A stretch of 64,000 nucleotides of DNA. It comes from Neptunicoccus cionae. GTDB taxonomy: Bacteria > Pseudomonadota > Alphaproteobacteria > Rhodobacterales > Rhodobacteraceae. The position numbers and the translations under genes are program-made. The stretch spans positions 62,001 to 126,000 of the forward strand of contig NZ_PKOJ01000002.1 in NCBI RefSeq assembly GCF_002860325.1, given 5' to 3'. Positions 8,498-17,389 of the stretch are shown here, piece by piece. The notes under the pieces were generated by a model. That model saw only the letters and a program-made list of their open reading frames with translations. It ran no database searches and was not told where the DNA came from. Within the stretch, counting starts at the first letter, position 1; the number at the start of each line of letters is the position of its first letter.

Positions 8498-9970
8498 ATG
8501 CTGAGTCAGACCAAGCCGTTTCTCTCCCATCCTTTTGACGACGACAAACTGAAAGAGGAGTGTGGCGTATTCGGCGTGATCGGCGTTCAAGACGCTGCTA
8601 ATTTTGTCGCCCTCGGGCTGCACGCCCTGCAACATCGCGGGCAGGAAGCTGGCGGTATCGTTGCGTACGATCCCGAACACGGCTTCAACAGCGCCCGCCG
8701 CTTCGGTTATGTGCGCGACAACTTTACCAAAGCATCCCTGATGGAAACCCTGCCCGGATCGAATTCCATCGGGCACGTGCGCTACTCCACATCCGGTTCC
8801 AAAGGCCAAACCGCGATCCGCGATGTGCAGCCCTTCTTTGGGGAGTTTTCCCTTGGCGGTTGCGCAATCGCCCATAATGGCAACCTGACCAATGCGGATT
8901 CCCTGCGCAAGGAACTGATCTCGCGCGGATCGATCTTCCAGTCCTCCTCTGACAGCGAATGTATCATCCACCTGATCGCACGCTCCTACCAATCCACGCT
9001 GCCCGAACGTCTGAAAGACGCACTGCGCCGTGTTGAAGGGGCGTTTTCGGTTATTGCACAAACCCGCACCAAACTGATCGGTGTGCGTGATGCACTGGGT
9101 GTGCGTCCGCTGGTGCTTGGAAAACTTGCAGACGGTTGGGTACTGTCGTCCGAGACCTGTGCGCTTGACATCATAGGGGCGGAATTCATCCGCGAAGTGG
9201 AACCGGGCGAAATGATCATCGCCTCTGCCAATGGCATCGAGAGTTCCTATCCTTTCGAGAAGGCCAAATCACGCCCCTGTATCTTCGAGCACGTTTATTT
9301 CTCCCGTCCTGACAGCATCCTTGGCGGCCAGTCCGTTTACGAGACCCGTCGCCGCATCGGTGTCGAACTTGCCAAGGAATCACCGGTCGAAGCCGATCTG
9401 GTCTGTCCTGTACCGGATTCCGGCACACCTGCGGCCATCGGCTATTCTCAGGAAAGCGGTATTCCCTATGCAATGGGGATCGTGCGCAACCAGTATATGG
9501 GCCGCACCTTTATTGAACCGACAGAGCAGATCCGCAATATGGGTGTACGTCTGAAGCTGAACGTGAACCGCGCCCTGATAAAGGGCAAACGGGTCATTCT
9601 GGTCGATGACTCGGTTGTTCGGGGCACCACGTCGCGCAAGATCAAGGAAATGATTCTGGATGCAGGTGCTGCCGAAGTCCACTTCCGCATTGCCTCGCCC
9701 CCTACTGCTTGGCCCTGCTTTTACGGGGTAGACACACCGCAACGGGAAAAACTGCTGGCCGCGACCATGAGCGAAGAGGAAATGCGCCATCATCTCGGCG
9801 TGGCGTCGCTGAAATTTGTCACTCTGGACGGGCTTTATCGTGCATGCGGCGTTGAAACCGGACGGGACAAGGATTCGCCGGCCTATTGCGATGCTTGTTT
9901 CAGCGGAGAGTATCCGATCAAGCCCGTAGACCAGATTGAAAACGGCTTTCTTATGAAAGCGGCGGAGTAA
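8498..9970 (+). CDS. purF: Amidophosphoribosyltransferase
   Basis: PurF catalyses the first committed step of purine synthesis, transferring glutamine-derived ammonia to PRPP. The 490-residue protein has an N-terminal Ntn-type glutaminase domain. The nucleophile is expected to be Cys22 in KEECGVFGVIG, which would be exposed by removal of a short propeptide as in the Bacillus-type enzyme. The phosphoribosyltransferase domain follows, with the PRPP loop VILVDDSVVRGTTS and the CPVPDSG segment. The Cys residues near the C terminus (CGVETGRD, YCDACFSGEY) are compatible with the iron-sulfur type. The ribosome site is weak. The SDR gene that follows begins 3 bases after the stop. Confidence 0.96.
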   Translation: MLSQTKPFLSHPFDDDKLKEECGVFGVIGVQDAANFVALGLHALQHRGQEAGGIVAYDPEHGFNSARRFGYVRDNFTKASLMETLPGSNSIGHVRYSTSGSKGQTAIRDVQPFFGEFSLGGCAIAHNGNLTNADSLRKELISRGSIFQSSSDSECIIHLIARSYQSTLPERLKDALRRVEGAFSVIAQTRTKLIGVRDALGVRPLVLGKLADGWVLSSETCALDIIGAEFIREVEPGEMIIASANGIESSYPFEKAKSRPCIFEHVYFSRPDSILGGQSVYETRRRIGVELAKESPVEADLVCPVPDSGTPAAIGYSQESGIPYAMGIVRNQYMGRTFIEPTEQIRNMGVRLKLNVNRALIKGKRVILVDDSVVRGTTSRKIKEMILDAGAAEVHFRIASPPTAWPCFYGVDTPQREKLLAATMSEEEMRHHLGVASLKFVTLDGLYRACGVETGRDKDSPAYCDACFSGEYPIKPVDQIENGFLMKAAE

Positions 9971-9973
9971 GAC

Positions 9974-10618
9974 GTGACCCAAGCTATTTCTCTTGTTACC
10001 GGCGCATCGCGCGGGCTGGGCGCTGCTACGGCTGAAGCTCTGGCTGCGAAGGGGCACCATGTCATCGCACTGGCGCGCACCACAGGCGCGCTGGAAGAAC
10101 TGGATGATCGCATTCAGGCAAAGGGCGGCACAAGCACGCTTGTTCCTCTGGACGTGAAGGATGAAGAGGCTGTCAAACGCCTGTGTATCTCCATTCACGA
10201 ACGCTGGGCCGGTCTGGATCTCTGGGTGCATTGCATCAACCACGCGCCGCCCCTGTCGCCAGCGAACCACGCCGCGCAAAAAGACTGGGACAATACCTTC
10301 AATACCAACGTGCGAATGGCGCAGCAGCTGATCGTGAACGTTGATCCCCTGCTGGAGGCCCGCAAAGGGACCGCTGTTCATTGTGTTGATCCCCGCGCCG
10401 GAGAGAAATTTTTCGCGGCCTATGGGGCATCCAAAGCCGCACAAAAGGCCCTGTTTGACAGTTGGGCGGCCGAGGGCGCATCGCGGGGCCGCAAGGTCAT
10501 CGGTTTTGAACCTGCCCCAATGCCAACAGCCACACGGGCGCGCTTTTATCCGGGCGAAGACCGTGATGCGCTGACACCCTGCGCCACAGAAGCCGCAAGG
10601 CTCGTCAGTCTGCTCTGA
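9974..10618 (+). CDS. Short-chain dehydrogenase/reductase-like protein, atypical active site
   Basis: This 214-residue SDR-fold protein has the nucleotide-binding TGASRGLG at residues 9-16 and the active-site YGASK with Tyr150 and Lys154. The catalytic Ser normally found about 13 residues before the Tyr is replaced by Cys137 (HCVDPRAG region), so canonical alcohol or ketone chemistry is doubtful. The usual NNAG motif also appears altered (CINHAPP). The GTG start lies 3 bases after the purF stop, with GGAG overlapping that stop, so the two genes are co-transcribed and probably coupled. The substrate is unknown. A redox role or a non-enzymatic nucleotide-binding role are both possible. Confidence 0.85.
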   Translation: MTQAISLVTGASRGLGAATAEALAAKGHHVIALARTTGALEELDDRIQAKGGTSTLVPLDVKDEEAVKRLCISIHERWAGLDLWVHCINHAPPLSPANHAAQKDWDNTFNTNVRMAQQLIVNVDPLLEARKGTAVHCVDPRAGEKFFAAYGASKAAQKALFDSWAAEGASRGRKVIGFEPAPMPTATRARFYPGEDRDALTPCATEAARLVSLL

Positions 10619-10720
10619 TCCACGTCAACTGAACCGACCGGCTGCAACGCGGGGGCAAACCCTCTTCCCTTTCGAGCCGGTTTCCAGCAGACTGTGAAAA
10701 AACAGTCCGCAGGCAAGGTC

Positions 10721-12112
10721 GTGAGCACATCAAAAGTTAAAAATATCCTCTTCCTTTCGATCGAGGATTTGAACGACTGGGTAGAGCCGCTGGGCGGCCA
10801 TCCGGACACGATCACCCCGAATCTGACCCGTCTTGCCGCCCGTGCGCAGGTCTTCCAGAACGCCTATGCCGAAGCGCCTGCCTGTTCGCCCAGCCGCACC
10901 TCTACCCTGTTTGGGCGGCATCCGTGGTCTACCGGTGTCTATGCCAACAACCACAAATGGCACGACTTCTTCGAACCGGGCACGCGGAGTTCGCTTGTCG
11001 GGCGGTTCCGCGATGCCGGTTTCGAAACCCACGGCGCAGGGAAGGTTTTCCACGTAGCACCAAAGCATTTCGACCACAGCGACTGGACCAGTTACAACGA
11101 CATCCAGATTGAAGGCTTTGATCCGGTCAGCAAGACCCGGAAATCCGGTAAGGTGGGGATTTATACGGATTTCGGCCCTTTGGAAGAAGGGCACCTGCAA
11201 TATGACGACCACAACACCGACTGGCTCGTAGAACGGCTGCAACCCCAAGCAACGGGACAGTTCTGGGCGCTGGGACTGTATCGGCCGCACCTGCCGTTTC
11301 TGGTGCAGCAGAAGTATTTCGACCGCTTCCCGGAGGTTATCACCGATCCGCCGGGGTTAGGTCTGAACCGGTTTGATCCGGCCAACACCTCGCTGCACGA
11401 TCCGCTGCCGGATTCAGGCAAGATGATCGCCAATGATTCCGCCATGTTGCGCCGGATATTGGGCCGCAACAACGAGTATAAAGACCTGCTGAAAGCCTAT
11501 CTCGCCTCAATCAATTACGCGGATGAATTGCTGGGCAAGGTGCTTGACCGGATGGATGCCTGTAATCTGTGGGATGATACGCTGGTGGTGCTCTGGTCCG
11601 ATCACGGTTGGCAATTGGGCGAGAAACTGGCCTTCCGCAAGTTCACGCTTTGGGAGCGGGCCTTGCGCGTTCCGTTGATGTTCGCAGGGGCCGGAATTGA
11701 AGCGGGTGACGTACACGAACCCGTCTCCCTGTGTGACATCGCCCCCACCCTGTTTGCCCGCGCAGGGCTGCCCCTGCCGGAGCAGTTTGAAGGGCAGGAT
11801 CTTTCTCCTGTTATGGACCATACCAATGCAAACATGCGGGGCAATGCCGTTGCGGTCTGGGGGCGCGAGTTCAAGACCGACAGCCCGAAACTGGCGATGT
11901 CGGTGCGATCCCGCAGCCATCGCTATATCCTCTACTGGGATGGCGGAGAGGAGCTTTACGACCATCGCAGCGACCCGTTTGAGCATGTGAACCTGCTGGC
12001 CGATCCCACTGCGGCCAAGGACCCCGAACTTGCCGCTGTGCGTGAGGCCCACCAGTTGATGCTGCCCGAGGATTTTGCCATCCCCGTTTCCCAGACCGCC
12101 CATCGTGGATAA
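10721..12112 (+). CDS. Sulfatase, iduronate-2-sulfatase-like (first of a tandem pair)
   Basis: This 463-residue type I sulfatase hydrolyses a sulfate ester of unknown substrate. It has the formylglycine signature CSPSR with the modifiable Cys at residue 55, so activity would need a formylglycine-generating enzyme, which is not in this window. Early SIEDLNDW supplies one metal-binding acid pair as Glu-Asp rather than the usual Asp-Asp. WSDHGWQLGEK and the KFTLWER segment are typical of iduronate-2-sulfatase-like members. No signal peptide is seen, so it is predicted cytoplasmic. The GTG at 10721 is chosen because AAGG precedes it and its N terminus matches the next paralog; a GTG at 10694 is an alternative. 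It overlaps the next gene by 8 bases. Confidence 0.88.
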   Translation: MSTSKVKNILFLSIEDLNDWVEPLGGHPDTITPNLTRLAARAQVFQNAYAEAPACSPSRTSTLFGRHPWSTGVYANNHKWHDFFEPGTRSSLVGRFRDAGFETHGAGKVFHVAPKHFDHSDWTSYNDIQIEGFDPVSKTRKSGKVGIYTDFGPLEEGHLQYDDHNTDWLVERLQPQATGQFWALGLYRPHLPFLVQQKYFDRFPEVITDPPGLGLNRFDPANTSLHDPLPDSGKMIANDSAMLRRILGRNNEYKDLLKAYLASINYADELLGKVLDRMDACNLWDDTLVVLWSDHGWQLGEKLAFRKFTLWERALRVPLMFAGAGIEAGDVHEPVSLCDIAPTLFARAGLPLPEQFEGQDLSPVMDHTNANMRGNAVAVWGREFKTDSPKLAMSVRSRSHRYILYWDGGEELYDHRSDPFEHVNLLADPTAAKDPELAAVREAHQLMLPEDFAIPVSQTAHRG

Positions 12113-13481
12113 TCTCGTGGATAAGCCGCACCAGAATATCCTGCTGTTCTCGATCGAGGATTTGAACGACTGGATCGAACCCCTTGGCGGGCATCCGGAT
12201 GCGATAACGCCGAACCTGTCACGGCTGGCAAAACGCGCCGCCGTTTTCACTAAGGCCTATAGTCCGGCGCCTGCGTGCTCCCCCGCAAGAACCGCAGCGC
12301 TGTTCGGGCAAAACCCTTGGGAAACAGGCGTTTATGAGAATAAGCACAAGTGGCATCACCATTACCCAAAGGGCAAACGGCTCTCTTTGATCGGACGGAT
12401 GCGCACGGCGGGGTTTGAAACTCACGGGCTTGGAAAGGTATTCCATGTCAACAAACCCCAGTTCGATTATGAAGATTGGGACAGTTTCCCCCAAAGCAAT
12501 TCCGAACTCTTCCCGCCAATCAGCCGCCTTGCGAAAACCGGCAAGTTCGGCCCCTCCATAGACTTCGGGGCCATTCCCGATGGCGATGATCTGTACGACG
12601 ATGCAAACACCGGCGCGATGATTGCGCAGATGAAGCGCGGCAGCCAGGGGCAGTTCTGGGCCTTGGGGCTCTACCGCCCGCACCTGCCCTTCGTGGTGCC
12701 GCAGCGGTTTTTTGATATGTTGCCCGACACAGTGGCCAATCCACCGGGGCTGGGACAGAACAGCTTTAACCCAACGGCAGAAGCGCCCCAATCAGGACTT
12801 TCCGCCGCTGGCAAAGCCTATGCCAACAGCCGTGCGCAGTTCCGCCGCATCGTCAGCCGCACGGGTGAGTATCAGGATTTTCTTAAAGCCTATCTCGCCT
12901 CTGTCGCCTATGCGGATTACCTGCTTGGACGTGTACTGGACCATATGGACGAAACGGGTCTGTGGGAGAATACAACCCTGCTGTTGTGGTCCGATCACGG
13001 CTACCAATTGGGCGAAAAGCTGGCCTTTCACAAATTCACCCTTTGGGAGCGTGCCCTGCGGGTGCCCTTGATGATCGCCGGACCGGAGATTGCAGCAGGA
13101 CGCTACGACGAGCCGGTGTCGCTGATTGATATTGCCCCGACGCTGATGGCGGTGGCGGGGCAGCCTCCTGTGCCGCAGTTTTCCGGTCAGAACCTGCTGC
13201 CGCTGCTGAGAGGTGAAACTGCGGCGATGCGCGGGTATGCAGGGTCGGTCTGGACGCAGCAGAGCAAGGAGGGGCTGGCACAAACCGCGCTATCCCTGCG
13301 CAGCCGTACACATCGCTATATTTTCTACTGGGACGGTTCGGAAGAGCTTTACGATCACCGCAGCGATCCGTTCGAGCATGACAACCTGCTGGCCGGAGGC
13401 ACCGGAACGGCTCGTGCGCTGGCACTACGCGAAGAGTTTATGGCGCTACTGCCCGAGGACATGGCAGAGCCTGCCAACTGA
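12105..13481 (+). CDS. Sulfatase, iduronate-2-sulfatase-like (second of a tandem pair)
   Basis: This 458-residue paralog of the preceding gene is alike along most of its length (for example, ENxKW versus NNHKW after the active site). The formylglycine motif is CSPAR with Cys58. The metal-binding SIEDLNDW again has Glu-Asp. WSDHGYQLGEK and HKFTLWERALRVPL mark the second half. No signal peptide is visible. The GTG at 12105 overlaps the end of the first sulfatase; another GTG at 12117 is equally possible, and neither has a clear ribosome site, which suggests translational coupling. Tandem duplication followed by divergence is the simplest origin, perhaps giving two enzymes for related sulfate esters. 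Confidence 0.87.
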   Translation: MDNLVDKPHQNILLFSIEDLNDWIEPLGGHPDAITPNLSRLAKRAAVFTKAYSPAPACSPARTAALFGQNPWETGVYENKHKWHHHYPKGKRLSLIGRMRTAGFETHGLGKVFHVNKPQFDYEDWDSFPQSNSELFPPISRLAKTGKFGPSIDFGAIPDGDDLYDDANTGAMIAQMKRGSQGQFWALGLYRPHLPFVVPQRFFDMLPDTVANPPGLGQNSFNPTAEAPQSGLSAAGKAYANSRAQFRRIVSRTGEYQDFLKAYLASVAYADYLLGRVLDHMDETGLWENTTLLLWSDHGYQLGEKLAFHKFTLWERALRVPLMIAGPEIAAGRYDEPVSLIDIAPTLMAVAGQPPVPQFSGQNLLPLLRGETAAMRGYAGSVWTQQSKEGLAQTALSLRSRTHRYIFYWDGSEELYDHRSDPFEHDNLLAGGTGTARALALREEFMALLPEDMAEPAN

Positions 13482-13482
13482 T

Positions 13483-13519
13483 CCCGCCGGAGCCCGAGAG
13501 TTCGGAAGCCTCCGGCGGG
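13483..13519. terminator. Hairpin between the convergent sulfatase and der genes
   Basis: CCCGCCGGAG (13483-13492) pairs with CTCCGGCGGG (13510-13519), a 10-bp stem. Inside it CCGA (13494-13497) pairs with TCGG (13502-13505), lengthening the structure. It is followed by GATATTTTC. It lies just after the sulfatase stop and before the der stop on the other strand, as expected for a shared terminator. Confidence 0.65.
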
Positions 13520-13545
13520 GATATTTTCACCCAGAAGAAGCCGGT

Positions 13546-15039
13546 TTAGGACTTGGGTTTGACGCCCCGTCCAGCCTCTTTGCGATAGCGACCTTCGGTG
13601 TGCTTGTTCAGCTTGGTCACTTTCTTTTCTTTCTTGTCCCGATACGGATTCTTGTCCGACTGGCTGCGCATGAACAGACGGATGGGCGTTCCCGGCATAT
13701 TAAGATCAGCCCGCAAACCGTTGATAAGATATCGGTTATAGCTTTCAGGCACCAGATCGGGATGCGAACACATAATCACAAAGCTCGGCGGTCTGGTCTT
13801 AACCTGTGTCATGTAGCGCAGGCGGATGCGGCGACCGCCCGGTGCGGGCGGCGGATGCGCCTCTAGCATGCCAGTCAGCCAGCGGTTCAGGCGTGCAGTA
13901 CTGATCCTGCGGTTCCAAACTCTATGCGCGCTCAGGATTGCGGCGTGCAGACGATCCAGCCCCTTGCCGGTGCGTGCAGAAACCGTCACCATCGGTGCGC
14001 CGCGCAATTGGGGCAGCAGACGGGTGAAGCTTTCGCGCAGTTCCTTCAGTTTGGCCTGTTTGTCGTCTTCCAGATCCCATTTGTTCACCGCAACCACAAC
14101 AGCGCGGCCTTCCCGTTCAGCAAGATCGGCGATACGCAGGTCCTGCTGTTCAAACGGGATGTCTACATCAAGCAGAACAACCACGACTTCCGAAAATTTG
14201 ACCGCGCGCAAACCATCGGAGACGGATAGCTTTTCCAGCTTTTCCTGCACTTTGGCCCGCTTGCGCATACCAGCTGTATCCCAGATCCGGAACGGAATAC
14301 CGTCCCAGTTGGCATTGGTTGAAATCGCATCGCGGGTGATGCCCGCTTCGGGACCGGTCAGCAGTTTGTCCTGACCGAGAATTTTGTTGATCAGCGTGGA
14401 TTTACCCGCGTTCGGGCGGCCGACGACAGCGATTTGCAGGGGTTTGGAGGCGGAATAGGTGATTTCCACATCCTCATCCTCGAAATCCTCATGCTCGTCA
14501 GAGACATCCACATCGGTTTCCGGTTCGATCTGGCGGTCTTCAAATTCCTTGGCCAGCGGTTCCAGCATCCGCAGCAGATCGTCCATGCCTTCGCCGTGTT
14601 CGGCAGACAACTGCACAGGTTCGCCAAGACCAAGGGAAAACGCATCGTAATAACCGGTTTCACCGGCTTTGCCTTCGGCCTTGTTCGCCGCAAGGATCAC
14701 CCGCGCGGATTTCTTGCGCAGGATTTCGGCGAACACCTGATCCGCAGGCATAACACCAGCACGGGCATCCATCATGAACAGACAGATGTCGGCCATTTCG
14801 ACAGCCCGTTCGGTCAGCATCCGCATCCGCCCTTGCAGGCTTTCGTCGGTGGCTTCTTCCAGACCAGCAGTGTCGATCACCGTGAAGCGCAGCGGGCCAA
14901 GGCGGGCATCGCCCTCGCGCAAGTCGCGGGTGACCCCCGGCTGGTCGTCAACCAGCGCGAGTTTGCGTCCAACCAGACGGTTGAACAGGGTGGATTTACC
15001 AACGTTGGGACGCCCGACTATGGCCAGCGTAAAAGACAT
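13546..15039 (-). CDS. der: Ribosome biogenesis GTPase Der (EngA)
   Basis: Der is an essential tandem GTPase that assists 50S ribosomal subunit assembly. The 497-residue protein has two G domains in a row. The first has GRPNVGKST at residues 9-17, DTAGLEE and NKAEG; the second has [18 protein letters not shown] and [11 protein letters not shown]-like C-terminal domain follows, with a basic tail that includes PYRDKKEKK. An acidic linker rich in Asp and Glu (about residues 170-190) separates the G domains. It is the last gene of a minus-strand run yfgM-bamB-der, the same order as in enterobacteria. Confidence 0.97.
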   Translation of the reverse strand: MSFTLAIVGRPNVGKSTLFNRLVGRKLALVDDQPGVTRDLREGDARLGPLRFTVIDTAGLEEATDESLQGRMRMLTERAVEMADICLFMMDARAGVMPADQVFAEILRKKSARVILAANKAEGKAGETGYYDAFSLGLGEPVQLSAEHGEGMDDLLRMLEPLAKEFEDRQIEPETDVDVSDEHEDFEDEDVEITYSASKPLQIAVVGRPNAGKSTLINKILGQDKLLTGPEAGITRDAISTNANWDGIPFRIWDTAGMRKRAKVQEKLEKLSVSDGLRAVKFSEVVVVLLDVDIPFEQQDLRIADLAEREGRAVVVAVNKWDLEDDKQAKLKELRESFTRLLPQLRGAPMVTVSARTGKGLDRLHAAILSAHRVWNRRISTARLNRWLTGMLEAHPPPAPGGRRIRLRYMTQVKTRPPSFVIMCSHPDLVPESYNRYLINGLRADLNMPGTPIRLFMRSQSDKNPYRDKKEKKVTKLNKHTEGRYRKEAGRGVKPKS

Positions 15040-15102
15040 AACTAGAAACCTGTGTATGGGTTGAAACCGCGCTCTAACGGATCACAACCCTCTTGGAAAG
15101 GC

Positions 15103-16449
15103 TTATTGATAGGCGTGCAACTGGCCATTGGCCGAGAAGATGTAGAATTTGCCGCCTGCAACAGCCGGTTGGGAGGCCGCACCACCGGGAATTTCTACAG
15201 TTCCGGTCAGCGCACCATCCACCGGATTGTAGCTGCGCAACAGCCCGTCGCTCCCCGCGACCCAAAGCTGTCCGCCCGCCAGAACCGGCCCGAAATAGGC
15301 ATAGGTTGCTCTCTTGCGGCGGTCCCGTTCCTGTTTGAAATCAGGGAGTTCCGCAGACCATACCTCGGTTCCGTCCGAAGCATTCAAGCGTTTGACCGCA
15401 AACCTGTCGGTAATCATGAAGATTGCGCCACCCGCTGGCCAGACCGGAGAATAGGAGCCGTCTTTTGCAGTCCAGAGCCTGTCGCCTGAGCGACGGTCAA
15501 GGGCCGCAAGACGACCGGACTGGTTTGCAACATAAAGTGTTGTGCCGTCGATCACCGGATCACCGGAAATGTCGGAAACAAGATTACGGGCCTGCCCCTT
15601 ATTGCTTCCGGTAACAGTTGCTGTCCATGCCCGCAGCCCGTTGCTGGTCACTGCGCCCACGATTTCACCCGATGCGAAGGGCAGAACCGCCAGTTTACCG
15701 GAAGCAGCAGGAGCCCCTGCCCCGGCGATGCCGGAGGTGTCGCCCGGACTGATCTGTTGCCAGAGCAGGCGCCCGTTTGAAATATCCAGTCCGATTGCCA
15801 CGTTGTTGCGTGCAACGGCCACAACCACATCGTTCACGATCAGCGGATCACTGGATATGGCGCCGGTCATTTGGTGACGCCAACGGATATCACCTGAGGT
15901 CGCATCCGCCAGAATAACTTCGCCATGGCCAGTCGTAACCGCCAGCAGACCGTTGGCATAAACCACACCACCACCGGACACTTCGCCTTTTTTCTCGTTC
16001 GGGGGGGTAAGATCGCGGGACCACAGGGGTTGGCCGGTCAGACTGAAAGCTTGTAAGGAACCGGCTGAATCCATTGTATACACGCGACCGCCGCCAACGA
16101 CAGGACTCGCCGTGATGGCATTCTTGCGGCTGTTGCCTGCGCCGATTCCGACACTCCAAACCCGCGACAGGCTACGCCCGAGAGCAGGATGGCGGATCAG
16201 ATGCTGGGCAGAGCCATTGCGATGGGTCCATTCACTGTTAACCGCTGGCGACTGTAGTGCGAGTTTGTCGACGCGCACAGTTTCGGCTTCTGCACCTTCG
16301 GGAAGGAACGGTTCACGCAGGTCAAGACGCTCCCCTGGCAGGGGTGGTTCCTGTTGGGAACAAGCCACGAGCGCGGTTCCAAGCAACAGAGATACCGTCA
16401 GGGCACGTCCGATTTTGCTTGTTGCTGTTAATTTACGACTGCTTACCAC
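15103..16449 (-). CDS. bamB: Outer membrane assembly lipoprotein BamB
   Basis: BamB is a lipoprotein subunit of the BAM complex, which folds beta-barrel proteins into the outer membrane. The 448-residue product starts with a lipoprotein signal peptide (hydrophobic VSLLLGTALVAC, lipobox Cys at residue 30). The rest is a PQQ-type beta propeller with repeated motifs such as GGRVYTMDSAGSLQAFSL, NGLLAVTTGHGEV and DGTTLYVANQSGRLAALD. The start is a GTG. It lies between a YfgM-like gene and der, which matches the conserved yfgM-bamB-der block and supports the assignment over other PQQ-repeat proteins. Confidence 0.92.
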   Translation of the reverse strand: MVSSRKLTATSKIGRALTVSLLLGTALVACSQQEPPLPGERLDLREPFLPEGAEAETVRVDKLALQSPAVNSEWTHRNGSAQHLIRHPALGRSLSRVWSVGIGAGNSRKNAITASPVVGGGRVYTMDSAGSLQAFSLTGQPLWSRDLTPPNEKKGEVSGGGVVYANGLLAVTTGHGEVILADATSGDIRWRHQMTGAISSDPLIVNDVVVAVARNNVAIGLDISNGRLLWQQISPGDTSGIAGAGAPAASGKLAVLPFASGEIVGAVTSNGLRAWTATVTGSNKGQARNLVSDISGDPVIDGTTLYVANQSGRLAALDRRSGDRLWTAKDGSYSPVWPAGGAIFMITDRFAVKRLNASDGTEVWSAELPDFKQERDRRKRATYAYFGPVLAGGQLWVAGSDGLLRSYNPVDGALTGTVEIPGGAASQPAVAGGKFYIFSANGQLHAYQ

Positions 16450-16503
16450 TTGCTCGGCCCCGATCTTTCATTGATCCTGTTGTAACTATAATTGTGCCGT
16501 TTT

Positions 16504-17175
16504 TTACTCGGAAAGCAATTGGGACAATGCCGGAATTTCCGCTCCCAAAGCCACCAGCACCTGAGATGCCCGGTTTCGCAACGCGTCTGTAGCCTCGCTA
16601 TCCTGCACCAATTCGGAATAGAGCGCGATTGCCGTGTCGTTGTCATCGGCGGCCAAAGCGGAAATTGCCTGCTGTTCCAGTGCCAGCGGACGATAGATCG
16701 CCCCCGGCGCAGCCAGTGTTTCCAGTTCGGCTGCGCGGGCTGAAGCATCCATTTCTGCACCTTGCAGGATTACGGATTTCAGCCGCGCAAGTTCGGTGTA
16801 AACCGGTCCTGCATCGCTCGTGGCAACGGCATCATAGGCGGCAACAGCCCCATCCACGTCACCGGCCTCTGCCAGTTCGGCAGCACGGCGCAACTGCACG
16901 ATGACTGCGGCCGGACCCGCTTCGTCTGTCAGCGCAGCCAGCGCATCAGCGCGCGCAGCAGGGTCTTCGGCATCCAGAGCGGCGGCGAACTGATCGCCAC
17001 GGGCCTGTGCATCAGACGCAAGGCTGGCTTTTTGCCATTCCAGAAAACCTGTCACGCCGACGGCGCCAACCACAAGCACAACGGCTATCCAGCCGTATTT
17101 GCGCACGTATTTATACAATTGGTCGCGCCGAACTTCCTCGGTGACTTCTTCAATAAAGGAATCGCTATCGCTCAC
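16504..17175 (-). CDS. YfgM-like membrane-anchored TPR protein
   Basis: This 223-residue protein has a short cytoplasmic N terminus (FIEEVTEEVRRDQLYKYVRKYG), one membrane helix (WIAVVLVVGAVGVTGFL, near residues 30-46) and a large Ala/Glu-rich helical periplasmic part with TPR character. This is the YfgM architecture; in E. coli YfgM works with PpiD at the Sec translocon as an ancillary chaperone. The GTG at 17175 is chosen because AGGAGA lies just upstream. Longer frames upstream start in unsupported sequence. It is the first gene of the yfgM-bamB-der operon and diverges from the RND efflux genes. Confidence 0.88.
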   Translation of the reverse strand: MSDSDSFIEEVTEEVRRDQLYKYVRKYGWIAVVLVVGAVGVTGFLEWQKASLASDAQARGDQFAAALDAEDPAARADALAALTDEAGPAAVIVQLRRAAELAEAGDVDGAVAAYDAVATSDAGPVYTELARLKSVILQGAEMDASARAAELETLAAPGAIYRPLALEQQAISALAADDNDTAIALYSELVQDSEATDALRNRASQVLVALGAEIPALSQLLSE

Positions 17176-17389
17176 AGTTGTCTCCTGACCCGAATTCGGG
17201 CGGACAATACTGCGAAGCATGCAAGTTTGCCAAGGCGCATTTGCAACAACAGCCCCGTCAGGACCAAGAAACAGCCGTTTGACGCACATCCTTGCCTTGT
17301 CAGCAAGGGTTACCCCGCCTATTCAGAGAGCACTGCTTATTTACGCCAATCGCTGCGCAATGGGTGCCGCGATGCAAAGAGGTTTCTAC

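Noticed and set aside
10637-10681. ACCGGCT/AGCCGGT inverted repeat between the SDR and sulfatase genes as a terminator
   Set aside because: The 7-bp stem encloses a loop of about 30 bases and has no T tract.
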